A stretch of DNA of 47,098 nucleotides from Rhodobacter sp. CACIA14H1 (GTDB lineage Bacteria; Pseudomonadota; Alphaproteobacteria; Rhodobacterales; Rhodobacteraceae). The number at the start of each line of letters is the position of its first letter. The stretch's first letter is position 1. The translations under genes and the position numbers were made by a program. The stretch is taken from contig AYNO01000008.1 of the NCBI GenBank assembly GCA_000500915.1, positions 1-47,098 of the forward strand, in the 5' to 3' direction. Below the pieces are notes generated by a model. That model saw only the letters and a program-made list of their open reading frames with translations, searched no databases and was not told the DNA's origin. Of this stretch, positions 22,809 through 32,222 are shown in pieces.

Positions 22809-23993
22809 CTACCTGCCCTTCGCCCTTTTCACGGCCTGCTCTGCGGCACGCACCCGTGCAAGATGGTCAACCGCCAGCACTTCCTCAAGGTCCGACACGG
22901 CTTTTCCAAGGCTGTTGCCCGACGAAAGCACGGCCAGCGTGTCCTCCACCACCGCCGCCATGTCCAGAAAGCCGATCCGCCCCTCCATGAAATGGTCCAG
23001 CGCGATCTCCTTCGCGGCGTTGAACGCGGCCCCCGTCAACCCGCGCTGCGCCATCACCTCACGCGCCAGCCGCAGCGCGGGGAAGCGCACGTCATCCGGC
23101 GCCTCGAACTGCAGCATCCCCAGCTTCGCAAGGTCCAGCCGTTCGACCGGCACATGCCCCCGCTCCGGCCAGTGCAGCGCGAAACCGATGGCGTGGCGCA
23201 TGTCCGCAGGCCCCAGATGCGCCATGATCCCCCCGTCGCGGAATCCGACCAGCGCATGGACGATGCTCTGCGGATGGACCAGCACCTCGATCACGTCCGG
23301 GGCGAAGCCGAAATATTCCCGCGTCTCGATCAGCTCCAGCGCCTTGTTGAACATGGACGCGGAATCGATGCTGATCCGGCTACCCATCGACCAGTTGGGA
23401 TGCGCCTTCGCCTCGGCCACCGTGGCCTTGGCCAGCCGCTCCAGCGGCCAGTCGCGGAACGGCCCGCCGGAGGCGGTGATGATCACCCGCTCCACCGCCC
23501 CCGCATCCTCGCCCGTCAGGGCCTGAAAGACGGCGGAATGTTCCGAATCCACCGGCAGGATGGTCGCGCCGTGGTCCCGCGCGGTGGTCAGCAGCAACTC
23601 CCCCGCCGTGACCAGGCTTTCCTTGTTGGCCAGCGCCAGCGTCGCCCCGTGCCGCAGCGCCCGCATCCCCGGCACCAGACCCGCCGCGCCCACGATCGCG
23701 CTCATGACCCAATCCGCAGGCCGGTCCGCCGCCTCGGCAATCGCCGCAGCCCCCGCCGCCGCCTCCACGCCCGACCCGGCCAGCGCCTCGCGCAGCGCGG
23801 GCAACTCCTCCTCATGCGCGACGACCGCCACCTCGGCCCGCAACTCCCGCGCCATCTCGGCCAGACGGCGCACGTTCCGCGCCCCCGTCAGGGCGACGGT
23901 TCGGAAGGCCTCCGCGCCCCCCGCCCGACGGATCAGGTCGAAGGTGCTCTCGCCGATGGACCCCGTGGCCCCGAAAATGGAAATGGACCGCAT
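22809..23993 (-). CDS. dxr: 1-deoxy-D-xylulose-5-phosphate reductoisomerase
   Basis: A 394-aa DXR (IspC), which makes 2-C-methylerythritol 4-phosphate, the committed step of the non-mevalonate isoprenoid pathway, with NADPH and a divalent metal. The NADPH loop FGATGSIGEST begins at residue 7. ALANKESLVTAGELL, PVDSEHSAVFQAL (metal and substrate Asp/Glu) and HPNWSMGSRISIDSASMFNKALE are diagnostic, as is the HPQSIVHALVGFRDG segment. It is placed next to uppS and cdsA, as in many bacteria. Confidence 0.97.
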   Translation of the reverse strand: MRSISIFGATGSIGESTFDLIRRAGGAEAFRTVALTGARNVRRLAEMARELRAEVAVVAHEEELPALREALAGSGVEAAAGAAAIAEAADRPADWVMSAIVGAAGLVPGMRALRHGATLALANKESLVTAGELLLTTARDHGATILPVDSEHSAVFQALTGEDAGAVERVIITASGGPFRDWPLERLAKATVAEAKAHPNWSMGSRISIDSASMFNKALELIETREYFGFAPDVIEVLVHPQSIVHALVGFRDGGIMAHLGPADMRHAIGFALHWPERGHVPVERLDLAKLGMLQFEAPDDVRFPALRLAREVMAQRGLTGAAFNAAKEIALDHFMEGRIGFLDMAAVVEDTLAVLSSGNSLGKAVSDLEEVLAVDHLARVRAAEQAVKRAKGR

Positions 23994-23997
23994 GACC

Positions 23998-24794
23998 TCA
24001 GCCGATAGGAAGGTTCTTCACGAAAAGCCCCAGCAGCATCACAAGGACCGTCGCCCCGATCAGCGCGTCGAACCGGTCCAGCAGCCCGCCATGGCCGGGG
24101 ATCAGATGCGACGAATCCTTGATCCCCGCCCGCCGCTTCAGCCAGCTTTCCACGATGTCGCCCATCTGCCCCGCCAGCGCGACGACCGGCGACAGCAGCA
24201 CCAGCACGGCCGCCCCCTTCCCGCCAGCACGAAGCCCAGCCCCACCAGCGCCGCCGCGATCCAGCCCGCCACCGTGCCCGACCATGTCTTCTTCGGGCTG
24301 ACCTTCGGCCAGAACTTCGGCCCCCCGATCATCCGCCCCGCGAAATAGCCCGCCACATCCGACGCGATCACCACCATGACCAGCCACAGGATCGCCGCCG
24401 ACCCGACCTCGTCCCGCAGGACGACCAGCCCGTAACCCGACACCATGATTGCCGCCGCATAGGCCGCAGCGATCCGCCGGTCCCGGCGCGGCGTCAGCGC
24501 CAGCGCGATGGACGGCACCAGCACCAGCGCAGCCGCAAGGTCAGACCGCAGCACCAGCGCCCCCGCCAGCGCGGCGGCAGCGATCCCCGCCATCAGCAGC
24601 GGACGGTTGCGCTGCACCGGCGCCGTCATCGTCGCCAGTTCCCAGATCATCCCGCCCGTCAGCAACACCACCAGCAAGGCAAAGGACGGCCCGCCCAGCC
24701 AGATTTCCGCCGCCCCCACGGCCACCATGACGACCGCCGAAATCACCCTCGGCCGCAGATCGGCCCAGCGCCCCGGATCGCCCGCCGCCGTCAT
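23998..24794 (-). CDS. cdsA: phosphatidate cytidylyltransferase CdsA, frameshifted
   Basis: CdsA makes CDP-diacylglycerol from phosphatidate and CTP in the inner membrane. The ATG at 24794 overlaps the uppS stop (ATGA). The first part is a multi-span membrane protein ending at GLGFVLAG; the original frame then becomes a Cys/Arg-rich nonsense tail and stops near 24138. One frame over, sequence continues with VALAGQMGDIVESWLKRRAG and KDSSHLIPGHGGLLDRFDA, the CDP-OH signature with its Asp residues, to a stop at 23998. The shift falls at about 24211-24226, in a GC-rich C/G run, and needs one added base. I treat it as one gene with an indel, probably an assembly error, since CdsA is essential. Confidence 0.85.
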
Positions 24795-25534
24795 GCGCTG
24801 GCAACCCCGCCAAAGCGCCGTTCGCGGTTGCCGAAGCGGGCGACGATCCCCGCCAGCTCCTGCGCGGTGAAATCCGGCCACAGCGTGCCGGTGAATTCAT
24901 ACTCGGCATAGGCCGCCTGCCACGGCAGGAAGTTCGATGTCCGCGTCTCGCCACTGGTGCGGATCACCAGATCGGGATCGGGCAACCCGCCCGTGTCCAG
25001 CCGCCCGGCAAAGGCGGCCTCGGTCACGTCCTCGGGGCGCAGCAGGCCCGCCGCGACATCCCGTGCCACGGCCCGCACCGCCCGCGTGATCTCGTCCCGA
25101 CCGCCGTAATTGATCGCCACCGTCAGGTTCAGCCGCGTGCCGCCTGCCGTCCGCGCCTCGATCCCCGCCATCATCGCCTGCAGCTTCCGGTCCAGCCGCG
25201 ACCGGTCGCCGATGAAGCGCAGGCGCACCCCCTCCACGAACAGCCGGTCTGCCTCGCGTTCGATATAGCGGGCGAAGATCGCCATCAGGCCCAGCACCTC
25301 TTCGGTGGACCGCTTCCAGTTCTCGGTCGAGAAGGCATAGACCGTCAGCCAGCGTATCCCCAGATCGGGACAGGCCCGCACGATCTCGCGCACCCGCTCG
25401 GCCCCGCGCCGGTGGCCCACAAGGCGCGGCCAGCCGCGGTTCGTCGCCCAGCGGCCGTTGCCGTCCATGATGATCGCCACATGCTCTGCCGGGCGGGGCA
25501 GGCTCTTCGGATCGGATGTGTCGCCTTTGCCCAA
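24791..25534 (-). CDS. uppS: isoprenyl transferase (UPP synthase)
   Basis: A 247-aa cis-prenyltransferase that extends farnesyl diphosphate to undecaprenyl diphosphate, the lipid carrier for cell-wall and LPS building blocks. The catalytic IIMDGNGRWA has Asp24. FSTENWKRS, INYGGRDEI and the C-terminal DLVIRTSGETRTSNFLPWQ and GTLWPDF motifs are complete. It overlaps cdsA by 4 bp, and frr lies 48 bp upstream. Confidence 0.97.
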   Translation of the reverse strand: MGKGDTSDPKSLPRPAEHVAIIMDGNGRWATNRGWPRLVGHRRGAERVREIVRACPDLGIRWLTVYAFSTENWKRSTEEVLGLMAIFARYIEREADRLFVEGVRLRFIGDRSRLDRKLQAMMAGIEARTAGGTRLNLTVAINYGGRDEITRAVRAVARDVAAGLLRPEDVTEAAFAGRLDTGGLPDPDLVIRTSGETRTSNFLPWQAAYAEYEFTGTLWPDFTAQELAGIVARFGNRERRFGGVASA

Positions 25535-25582
25535 GCCCCTGCTCCCGTTCGCGCCCGCCGCGCAAGCCGCGGCGGAACCGCC

Positions 25583-26149
25583 TCAGACCTGCATGATCTC
25601 TGCCTGCTTCTGTTCCAGCTGCTTGTCCACGGCGGCGATGGCCTTGTCGGTCAGCTCCTGCACCTCGTCCGACCACATCTTCTGGTCATCCTCGGACATG
25701 CCCGCCGCCTTGGCCTTCTTGATCTGGTCCATCCCGTCGCGGCGCACGTTGCGGATGGCGACCTTGGCACTTTCCGCATATTGCGCGGCCACCTTGGCCA
25801 GTTCCTTGCGGCGCTGCTCGTTCAGTTCGGGGATGGGCAGCCGGATCAGCGGCCCGTCCGTCACCGGGTTGATCCCCAGACCGGATTCGCGGATCGCCTT
25901 CTCCACCTTGGAGATCATCCCCTTGTCCCAGACGTTGATCACCACCATCCGCGGCTCGGGCACGTTCACGGTGCCAAGCTGGTTGATGGGGGTCATCTGG
26001 CCGTAAGCCTCCACCTGGATGGGGTCGAGGATCTGCGCCGAGGCCCGCCCCGTCCGCAGCGAGGCGAATTCCTGCTTCAGCGCATTCATCGCGCCGTCCA
26101 TGCGCCGCTGGATGGCGTCGAGGTCGATGTCGAGGTCGTCAGCCGACAT
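25583..26149 (-). CDS. frr: ribosome recycling factor
   Basis: A 188-aa RRF, which with EF-G splits the ribosome after termination. The core [19 protein letters not shown], the [14 protein letters not shown] segment and the C-terminal [20 protein letters not shown] are typical. I chose the ATG at 26149 (GGAAG five bases upstream) rather than the Met at 26164, whose GGAG is too close. It is downstream of pyrH on the same strand, separated by a 208-bp spacer holding a large inverted repeat. Confidence 0.97.
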   Translation of the reverse strand: MSADDLDIDLDAIQRRMDGAMNALKQEFASLRTGRASAQILDPIQVEAYGQMTPINQLGTVNVPEPRMVVINVWDKGMISKVEKAIRESGLGINPVTDGPLIRLPIPELNEQRRKELAKVAAQYAESAKVAIRNVRRDGMDQIKKAKAAGMSEDDQKMWSDEVQELTDKAIAAVDKQLEQKQAEIMQV

Positions 26150-26228
26150 GTCGTCTTCCTTCATTCTCCGGCCCGCCGGCGGGCCGTTTTCACGATCTAT
26201 AGCAGAGCCGCACCGCAACGGAACCCCG

Positions 26229-26357
26229 TAGCTGCCGTCTTTCCCCGCCACCCCCCGCCCCGGGCCTGACCCGGGGCCTCCCGGCCGTCCGGGCGCAGCG
26301 GGGCGATCACGAGGTCCCGGGTCTAGCCCGGGACGGGGTGGCTTCCGGACGGCAGCC
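26229..26357. repeat. long imperfect inverted repeat between pyrH and frr
   Basis: Two related blocks face each other. The left has GCTGCCGTC at 26231-26239 and then CCCCGGGCCTGACCCGGGG. The right has GGTCCCGGGTCTAGCCCGGG at 26313-26332 and then GACGGCAGCC. Paired, they give arms of about 50 bp. Each block also holds its own short palindrome around CCCGGG. Confidence 0.6.
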
Positions 26358-27092
26358 CTATCCCGCCACGCGCGTATAGGTCCCCTCGCCCCGCAGGATC
26401 CCGCGGAAACCGCCGGGTTCGTCCAGCGAGAAGACGATGATCGGCAGGTCGTTGTCCCGCGCCAGCGCGATGGCCGAGGCGTCCATAACCCCCAGATGCT
26501 TGGCCAGACATTCGTCATAGCTGACCGTCTCGTAACGCTTGGCATCGGGGAATTTCTTCGGGTCCTTGTCATAGACCCCGTCCACCTTCGTCCCCTTGAA
26601 GATCGCCTGACAGGCCATCTCGTTCGCGCGCAGCGTCGCCGCCGTGTCGGTGGTGAAATAGGGGTTGCCCGTTCCGGCCGCGAAGATGCAGACGCGCTTC
26701 TTTTCCAGATGCCGCACCGCGCGGCGGCGGATATAGGGCTCGCAGACCTGATCCATCGGGATGGCGCTGATGACGCGGGTGAAGACCCCCAGCGATTCCA
26801 GCGCCGACTGCATCGCCAGCGCGTTCATCACCGTGGCCAGCATCCCCATGTAATCCGCCGTCGTCCGCTCCATCCCCTGCGCCGACCCTGCCAGACCGCG
26901 GAAGATGTTGCCCCCGCCGATGACCATGCAGATCTCGACGCCCAGCTCATGCACCGACTTCACCTCCTGCGCGATGCGCTGGACGGTGGGCGGGTGCAGG
27001 CCGAATCCCTGATCCCCCATCAGCGCCTCGCCGGAAATCTTGAGCATCACGCGGCTGTATTTGACCGATGCGTCAAGGACCGGTTTGGACAT
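26358..27092 (-). CDS. pyrH: uridylate kinase
   Basis: A 244-aa UMP kinase making UDP from UMP, in pyrimidine nucleotide synthesis. The amino-acid-kinase fold is seen in [13 protein letters not shown], the GGGNIFRG phosphate loop, [19 protein letters not shown] and the [12 protein letters not shown] region; [10 protein letters not shown] and [15 protein letters not shown] complete it. It begins the minus-strand cluster. Upstream, where many bacteria have rpsB-tsf, the divergent miaA is found instead. Confidence 0.97.
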   Translation of the reverse strand: MSKPVLDASVKYSRVMLKISGEALMGDQGFGLHPPTVQRIAQEVKSVHELGVEICMVIGGGNIFRGLAGSAQGMERTTADYMGMLATVMNALAMQSALESLGVFTRVISAIPMDQVCEPYIRRRAVRHLEKKRVCIFAAGTGNPYFTTDTAATLRANEMACQAIFKGTKVDGVYDKDPKKFPDAKRYETVSYDECLAKHLGVMDASAIALARDNDLPIIVFSLDEPGGFRGILRGEGTYTRVAG

Positions 27093-27184
27093 GGGAAACC
27101 CCGCTTTTCGTAATCTGGTTGGACTGCGCCGCAAAATGTATGAAAACGGCGGCGGGTTCAACCCGGGGAAACCGCGCGGCCAAA

Positions 27185-27256
27185 GGGCAGGGAGGGCCTT
27201 CCGCCCTCCCCGCACCCCTCCCGACCGGGGAGGGCCGTCTGCCCTCCCCGGCCCCA
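27185..27256. repeat. GGGAGGG/CCCTCCC hairpins between pyrH and miaA
   Basis: GGGAGGG (27190-27196) pairs with CCCTCCC (27204-27210), and CCCTCCC (27216-27222) pairs with GGGAGGG (27228-27234). Another CCCTCCCC follows near 27242. They lie between two divergent genes, so they can fold in either leader RNA. Confidence 0.5.
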
Positions 27257-27261
27257 CCCGA

Positions 27262-27282
27262 GGATATTTGGGAACGGATGAA
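27262..27282 (-). repeat. recurrent intergenic motif, copy 2
   Basis: The reverse complement of the 21-bp core seen at 6473-6493 and 33411-33431. It ends 6 bp before the proposed miaA start, so here it overlaps a leader instead of following a stop codon. Confidence 0.7.
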
Positions 27283-27288
27283 ACAGGC

Positions 27289-28161
27289 TTGTCCTTCGAC
27301 CTGGAGACCATAACCCGCGACGCCCCCGTCCTGATCGCCGGTCCCACGGCATCGGGCAAATCGGCGCTGGCGATGGACCTCGCCGCCCGCGACGGGCGCA
27401 CCGTCGTCAATGCCGACGCGCTGCAGGTCTATGCCAACTGGCGCATCCTGACCGCCCGCCCCTCGCCCGCGGACGAGGCCGCGCTTCCCCACGCGCTCTA
27501 CGGCCATGTCCCGCGCGAGGCGGCCTATTCCGTCGGCCACTGGCTGCGCGATCTGGCCCCCCTCCTGTCGCGCCCCGTGGTGATCGTCGGCGGCACCGGC
27601 CTTTACCTCACGGCCCTGACCGAAGGGCTGGCCGACATTCCCCCCACCCCGCCCGCCATCCGCGCCGAGGCCGACCGCCTGCTCGCCGCAGGAGGCCTGC
27701 CGTCCATGCTCGCCGCCCTCGACCCCGCCACCGCCGCCCGCATCGACAGCCGCAACCCCGTCCGCGTCCAGCGCGCCTGGGAGGTGCTGCAGGCCACCGG
27801 GCGCGGCCTTGCCGACTGGCAGGCCGACACCGCCGCCCCCCTCCTGCCGCTGGCAGAGGCGCAGGCCATCGTCCTGCGGCCCGGCGCGGACTGGCTGAAT
27901 GCCCGCATCCATTCGCGTTTCGACATGATGATGTCACAGGGTGCGCTGGACGAGGTCCGCGCCGAACTCCCGTTCTGGGAACCGTCCCGCCCGTCCTCCC
28001 GCGCCATCGGTGCGCCGGAACTGGTCGCCCACCTGCGCGGGGACCTGCCCCTGTCCGATGCGGTCGAAGCCGCCAAGACCGCCACGCGCCAATATGCCAA
28101 GCGGCAAAGGACATGGTTCCGCTCCCGCATGGGCGGCTGGCGCACCTTAAGCCTTCCTTAA
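27289..28161 (+). CDS. miaA: tRNA dimethylallyltransferase MiaA
   Basis: A 290-aa MiaA, which adds a dimethylallyl group to N6 of A37 in tRNAs reading codons that start with U. The P-loop is [10 protein letters not shown] (17-26). [21 protein letters not shown] (substrate binding), [20 protein letters not shown] and the C-terminal [14 protein letters not shown] are complete. No ATG fits near the homology start. I propose TTG at 27289, though the frame is open to 27040; an N-terminus reaching into the repeat and hairpin region looks artificial. The last codons overlap a CtrA-box match. Confidence 0.9.
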   Translation: MSFDLETITRDAPVLIAGPTASGKSALAMDLAARDGRTVVNADALQVYANWRILTARPSPADEAALPHALYGHVPREAAYSVGHWLRDLAPLLSRPVVIVGGTGLYLTALTEGLADIPPTPPAIRAEADRLLAAGGLPSMLAALDPATAARIDSRNPVRVQRAWEVLQATGRGLADWQADTAAPLLPLAEAQAIVLRPGADWLNARIHSRFDMMMSQGALDEVRAELPFWEPSRPSSRAIGAPELVAHLRGDLPLSDAVEAAKTATRQYAKRQRTWFRSRMGGWRTLSLP

Positions 28162-28162
28162 C
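28147..28162. promoter_or_regulatory. consensus CtrA box before the AraC-family gene
   Basis: TTAAGCCTTCCTTAAC is an exact TTAA-N7-TTAAC match, overlapping the miaA stop codon. It is about 110 bp upstream of the AraC-type start. Confidence 0.5.
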
Positions 28163-28193
28163 GATTCGCCGGATAGATAAAAATGTTCGAAAG

Positions 28194-28225
28194 TTATCAA
28201 CAACAGCATTAAGGTCTGTGGATAA
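28194..28225. promoter_or_regulatory. pair of DnaA-box-like sites
   Basis: TTATCAACA (28194-28202) differs by one base from the DnaA box TTATCCACA. TGTGGATAA (28217-28225) is the exact consensus on the other strand. They face each other across 14 bp, in an AT-rich spacer between miaA and the AraC gene. Confidence 0.45.
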
Positions 28226-28274
28226 GTCGTGACCCTGCCATCTTTTTGCTTTGGTTGACTGCGATGCGAAAGGT

Positions 28275-29132
28275 ATGATTCCCCAAGGCCCGAATGACGA
28301 AATGACGGAAATGCAGGAAAAACCCCGGACCGCCCCGCAGCCCGCCGCACAGGACGGGCAGGCCCGGCTTGTCGCCATCCCGCGACTCGCCGCCGGCGGC
28401 CGCTGGCGGGTCGAGGCGATGCGCGCCATCTCCGAACCGATGCTGCTGTGGTTCACCAAGGGCCAGGGCCGCATCACCATCGCGGGCGTCACGCGCGGCT
28501 ACACGGCCCATAACGCCGTCTTCATCCCCGCGGGCGTCATGCACGGGTTCGAGGTCGGGCCGCAGGTCTTCGGCACCGCCGTCTTCTTCGGGCGCGACTG
28601 CACGATCCCCCTGCCCGCCACCCCGCAGCTCCTCCGCATCCGCGAGGTGCATGCCCAGCAGGAAGTCAACGTCATCCTCGACATGATCCTGCGCGAGATG
28701 AACTCCGACAGCCCCGCGCATGAACGCGCCACGCGGCATTACCTCGGCCTTCTGGGCGTCTGGCTGGAACGCCAGACCGTGAAGGCCGCCCCCGAACAGG
28801 CCAAGCCCGACGCGGCAAAGCGGCTGGTGGCCCGCTACACCGCGCTTCTGGAACGCGATTTCCGCACCGGCGCGGGCGTGTCCGAATTCGCCGCCGCGCT
28901 GGGCGTCACCCCCACCCACCTGTCGCGCTGCTGCCGCCAGGCCTGCGGGCGCTCCGCCATCTCGCTCCTGCAGGACCGCCGCATCTTCGAGGCCCGCAGG
29001 ATGCTGGCCGAGACGAAGCTTCCCGTGGGCGAGATCGGCGCAAGCCTGGGCTTCGCCTCGGCGGCCTATTTCACCCGCGCCTTCCAGCACCTGACAGGCA
29101 AATCCCCGACAGAGTTCCGGCGTTCCGCCTGA
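28275..29132 (+). CDS. AraC family transcriptional regulator
   Basis: A 285-aa regulator with an N-terminal cupin-like sensor domain (LLWFTKGQGRITIAG, NAVFIPAGVMHGFEV) and a C-terminal double helix-turn-helix of the AraC family: EFAAALGVTPTHLSRCCRQACG, and VGEIGASLGFASAAYFTRAFQHLTGKSPTEFR as the second HTH and signature. The exact start is unsure: a TTG at 28251, ATG at 28275 and ATG at 28302 are all open and none has a good ribosome-binding site. Its gene is followed, after 218 bp, by the peptide ABC operon on the same strand, so it may regulate that operon, which is inference. The upstream CtrA/DnaA sites are unusual. Confidence 0.9.
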   Translation: MIPQGPNDEMTEMQEKPRTAPQPAAQDGQARLVAIPRLAAGGRWRVEAMRAISEPMLLWFTKGQGRITIAGVTRGYTAHNAVFIPAGVMHGFEVGPQVFGTAVFFGRDCTIPLPATPQLLRIREVHAQQEVNVILDMILREMNSDSPAHERATRHYLGLLGVWLERQTVKAAPEQAKPDAAKRLVARYTALLERDFRTGAGVSEFAAALGVTPTHLSRCCRQACGRSAISLLQDRRIFEARRMLAETKLPVGEIGASLGFASAAYFTRAFQHLTGKSPTEFRRSA

Positions 29133-29350
29133 CAGGCGCAGGACAGACGTATCCGCCGCAAAAGCGTCGCAAACAGACATCGACACGGTAAAACCAAGCG
29201 TTGACGCATAAGGGAAAAAGGTGCGCTAATGCGTTCCGACGCCCGCGGGAGGACGCACGGACATGGCACCATGCCGCCCGTCCGCAAGCAGGCCCGAAGC
29301 GGACGGCGCCAGAACAAGAAACAAGGCCAACGCCTTCCAGGGAGACCGAG

Positions 29351-31000
29351 ATGAAAGATACTTTCGAAACCGCCAAGCTGCACCCGGCGGCGCGGATGTA
29401 CGCGGAGGAAGTCCGCACGGGCCAACTGTCCCGCCGCGAATTCCTTGCCCGCACCACCGCGCTCGGCGTTTCGGCTGCGGCGGCCTATGCGCTGATCGGG
29501 ATGGACGCGCCGGTGATGGCGCAGGACGCGCCCACCGAAGGCGGCACGCTGCGCATGTCGATGGAAATCAAGGCGCTGAAGGACCCGCGCACCGCCGACT
29601 GGTCGCAGATCGCCAACGTCACCCGCGGCTGGCTGGAATACCTCGTCGAGTACAACAATGACGGCTCCATCCGCGGGATGCTGCTGGAAGCGTGGGAAGC
29701 CAATGCCGACGCGACCGAATACACCCTGAAGGTCCGCCCGGGCGTGAAGTGGAACAACGGCGACGACTTCACCGCCGATGACGTGGCGCACAACTTCGCC
29801 CGCTGGGCCGACGGCAATGTCGAGGGCAACTCGATGCCGGGCCGCATCTCGATGCTGGTCGATGCCGACAAGAAGGCGCTGCGCGACGGCGCCGTGACCG
29901 TGGTCGATCCGCTGACCGTGAAGCTGACGCTGTCCGCGCCCGACGTCTCGCTGCTGGCGGGCCTCGCCGACTATCCGGCCGCCGTGGTGCACAAGTCCTA
30001 CGAAAACGGCGACCCGACCCAGACCCCCGGCACCGGCCCCTTCCTGCCGGAAACCGTCGAGGTCGGCGTCAAGGCGCATCTGGTCAAGAACACCAACCAC
30101 ACCTGGTGGGGCACCGCCGTCTATGGCGGCCCGTATCTGGACCGGATCGAATATACCGACCTCGGCACCGACCCGTCGGCCGAAGTCAACGCCGCCGCCG
30201 CCGGTGAAATCGACGCGACCTACCAGTCCACCGGCGAATTCATCGAACAGTTCGACGCGCTGGGCTGGACCAAGTCCGAAGCCGTGACCGCCGCGACGCT
30301 GGCCGTCCGCTTCAACCAGCTGGCCGAGGAATACAAGGACGTCAACGTCCGCGCGGGCCTCATCAAATGCGTGGACAACAATGTCGTCCTCGAACTGGGC
30401 TACTCGAACCTCGGGACCGTGGCCGAAAACCACCATGTCTGCCCGATCCATCCAGAATACTACGCCCTGCCCCCGCTGACGCCCGATCCGGCCGCCGGCA
30501 AGCAGATGGTCGTGGACGCGGGCAAGGGTGATTTCGAATTCGAACTGATCTCGCTCGACGACAGCTGGCAGGCCGCGACCTGCGACGCCATCGCCGCGCA
30601 GATCCGCGATGCCGGGATCAACATCAAGCGCACCGTCCTTCCGGGCTCCACCTTCTGGAACGACTGGCTCAAGTACCCGTTCTCGGCCACCGAATGGAAC
30701 ATGCGTCCGCTCGGCGTCCAGATCCTCGCGCTCGCCTACCGCTCGGGCGAGGCATGGAACGAATCCGCCTTCTCCAACGCGGAATTCGATGCCGAACTCG
30801 CCAAGGCGCTCTCCATCTCCGACGCCAAGGCGCGTTCGGAAGTGATGAAGCGTCTGGAAGAGATCATGCAGGAACAGGGCGTCATGGTGCAGCCCTACTG
30901 GCGCTCGATCTACCGCCACTTCGATCCGAAGGTGAAAGGTGCCGAAATGCACGCCACCTTCGAACACCACCACTACAAGTGGTCGATCGCGGCGGCCTGA
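29351..31000 (+). CDS. peptide/nickel-type ABC substrate-binding protein
   Basis: A 549-aa family-5 extracellular solute-binding protein (DppA/OppA type). It is Tat-exported: SRREFL at 27-32 is followed by a hydrophobic run, with likely cleavage around residue 58 (PVMAQ). The mature protein shows the family features [20 protein letters not shown] and GTGPFLPE. It would bind a peptide or another small solute in the periplasm; the ligand cannot be read from sequence. GGGAGA precedes the ATG at 29351. First gene of a four-gene importer operon; a 12-bp hairpin follows the stop. Confidence 0.93.
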   Translation: MKDTFETAKLHPAARMYAEEVRTGQLSRREFLARTTALGVSAAAAYALIGMDAPVMAQDAPTEGGTLRMSMEIKALKDPRTADWSQIANVTRGWLEYLVEYNNDGSIRGMLLEAWEANADATEYTLKVRPGVKWNNGDDFTADDVAHNFARWADGNVEGNSMPGRISMLVDADKKALRDGAVTVVDPLTVKLTLSAPDVSLLAGLADYPAAVVHKSYENGDPTQTPGTGPFLPETVEVGVKAHLVKNTNHTWWGTAVYGGPYLDRIEYTDLGTDPSAEVNAAAAGEIDATYQSTGEFIEQFDALGWTKSEAVTAATLAVRFNQLAEEYKDVNVRAGLIKCVDNNVVLELGYSNLGTVAENHHVCPIHPEYYALPPLTPDPAAGKQMVVDAGKGDFEFELISLDDSWQAATCDAIAAQIRDAGINIKRTVLPGSTFWNDWLKYPFSATEWNMRPLGVQILALAYRSGEAWNESAFSNAEFDAELAKALSISDAKARSEVMKRLEEIMQEQGVMVQPYWRSIYRHFDPKVKGAEMHATFEHHHYKWSIAAA

Positions 31001-31016
31001 CCGGCCTGAAGTCACG

Positions 31017-31045
31017 GGCCTGCGCGGGACATCCCCGCGCAGGCC
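31017..31045 (+). repeat. stable hairpin between binding protein and permease genes
   Basis: A perfect 12-bp stem GGCCTGCGCGGG/CCCGCGCAGGCC with an ACATC loop. In operons with this layout such hairpins often stabilise the upstream binding-protein mRNA and lower permease expression. It has no U-tract. Confidence 0.6.
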
Positions 31046-31127
31046 GCATCCGCCTGCCCGCCCGCTCCGGGCAGCCAATCCACCCGTGATCCCTGCCGAC
31101 TTGACCCATCCCGGGAAAGGATGAGCC

Positions 31128-32213
31128 ATGCTCTTGTTCGTGCTGCGGCGCATCGGCGTCATGATCCTGACCGCCTTCGCGCTCACCTTCATCGTCTTCT
31201 ACATGACGAACCTGCCTCCGAACCTGGAGAAGCTCGCCAAATCCGAGGCGTCGGTCCGCATGGACGACGCCGCCGTGGCAAGCTGGCTGGAACGGAACGG
31301 CCATTCCGGCCCCGTCCTGGGCCGCTATGCGCAATGGCTCGGCGTCGCGCCGGGCTGGACGCTGACGGCCGAGGACGGCACCGTCACCGGCCGCTGCATC
31401 ACCCGCGGCACCGATCCCGCCACCGCGCCGCGGTTCTGCGGCATCCTGCAGGGGAACTGGGGCTACTCCACCGTCTTCAAGGCCACCGTTGCCGATGTCC
31501 TCGCCCGCTCGCTCGGCGCGACAGGCTGGCTGATGGTCTGGGTGATGATCGTCATGGTCCCCTCCTCGCTCCTGCTGGGCGTCCTGTCGGGGATGCGCGA
31601 AGGCTCGCGCACCGACCGCGTGCTCTCCACCTTCGCCATCACCACCACCGCCACGCCCGAATACGTCTCCGGCGTCATCCTGATCGCGCTGCTGGCCTCT
31701 GCGACCGCAGGCATCTCGCCCATCCTTGCCGACTGGGGCTGGATCTCCGGCAAGACGCTGTTCCCCGGCACCGCCACGGCGGCGATGGACGACATCACCT
31801 TCTGGAACTTCTTCCTGCCCGTCATGACCATCGCGCTCTACGGCATCGGCTACATCGCCCGCATGACCCGCGCCTCCATGACGGAAGTGATGACCCAGCA
31901 ATACATCCGCACCGCCCGCCTGAAGGGCGTGGCCTTCCGTCAGGTCGTCATGCGCCACGCGCTCCGGAACGCGCTGATCGCGCCCTTCACGGTGATCATG
32001 CTGCAATTCCCCTGGCTGCTGAACGGCGTCGTGATCGTCGAGACCCTCTTCAACTACAAGGGCTTCGGCTGGACCCTCGTGCAGGCCGCCGGCAACAACG
32101 ACATCGACACGCTGCTCGCCTGTTCCGTGGTCGCGGTCTTCGTCGTCCTCGTCACGCAGCTGATCTCCGATATCGGCTACGTCTTCCTCAACCCCCGCAT
32201 CCGCCTCGCCTAA
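31128..32213 (+). CDS. ABC transporter permease (DppB type)
   Basis: A 361-aa inner-membrane permease of the binding-protein-dependent family. The first transmembrane segment (RRIGVMILTAFALTFIVFYMT) is followed by a periplasmic loop of unusual length (about 30-130) before the other helices. The EAA-type coupling loop is RTARLKGVAFRQVVMRHALRN. AAAGGAT precedes the ATG. It pairs with the next permease (starting 10 bp after the stop) to form the channel. Confidence 0.93.
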   Translation: MLLFVLRRIGVMILTAFALTFIVFYMTNLPPNLEKLAKSEASVRMDDAAVASWLERNGHSGPVLGRYAQWLGVAPGWTLTAEDGTVTGRCITRGTDPATAPRFCGILQGNWGYSTVFKATVADVLARSLGATGWLMVWVMIVMVPSSLLLGVLSGMREGSRTDRVLSTFAITTTATPEYVSGVILIALLASATAGISPILADWGWISGKTLFPGTATAAMDDITFWNFFLPVMTIALYGIGYIARMTRASMTEVMTQQYIRTARLKGVAFRQVVMRHALRNALIAPFTVIMLQFPWLLNGVVIVETLFNYKGFGWTLVQAAGNNDIDTLLACSVVAVFVVLVTQLISDIGYVFLNPRIRLA

Positions 32214-32222
32214 GGACCAGAC

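Noticed and set aside
27040-27288. N-terminal extension of miaA
   Set aside because: The region is built from the recurrent motif and GGGAGGG hairpins; homology to MiaA starts only after 27300.
28141-28260. A replication origin at the CtrA/DnaA sites
   Set aside because: Only two DnaA-like boxes, no long AT-rich unwinding region and no neighbouring dnaA, hemE or parAB. A regulatory role is simpler.
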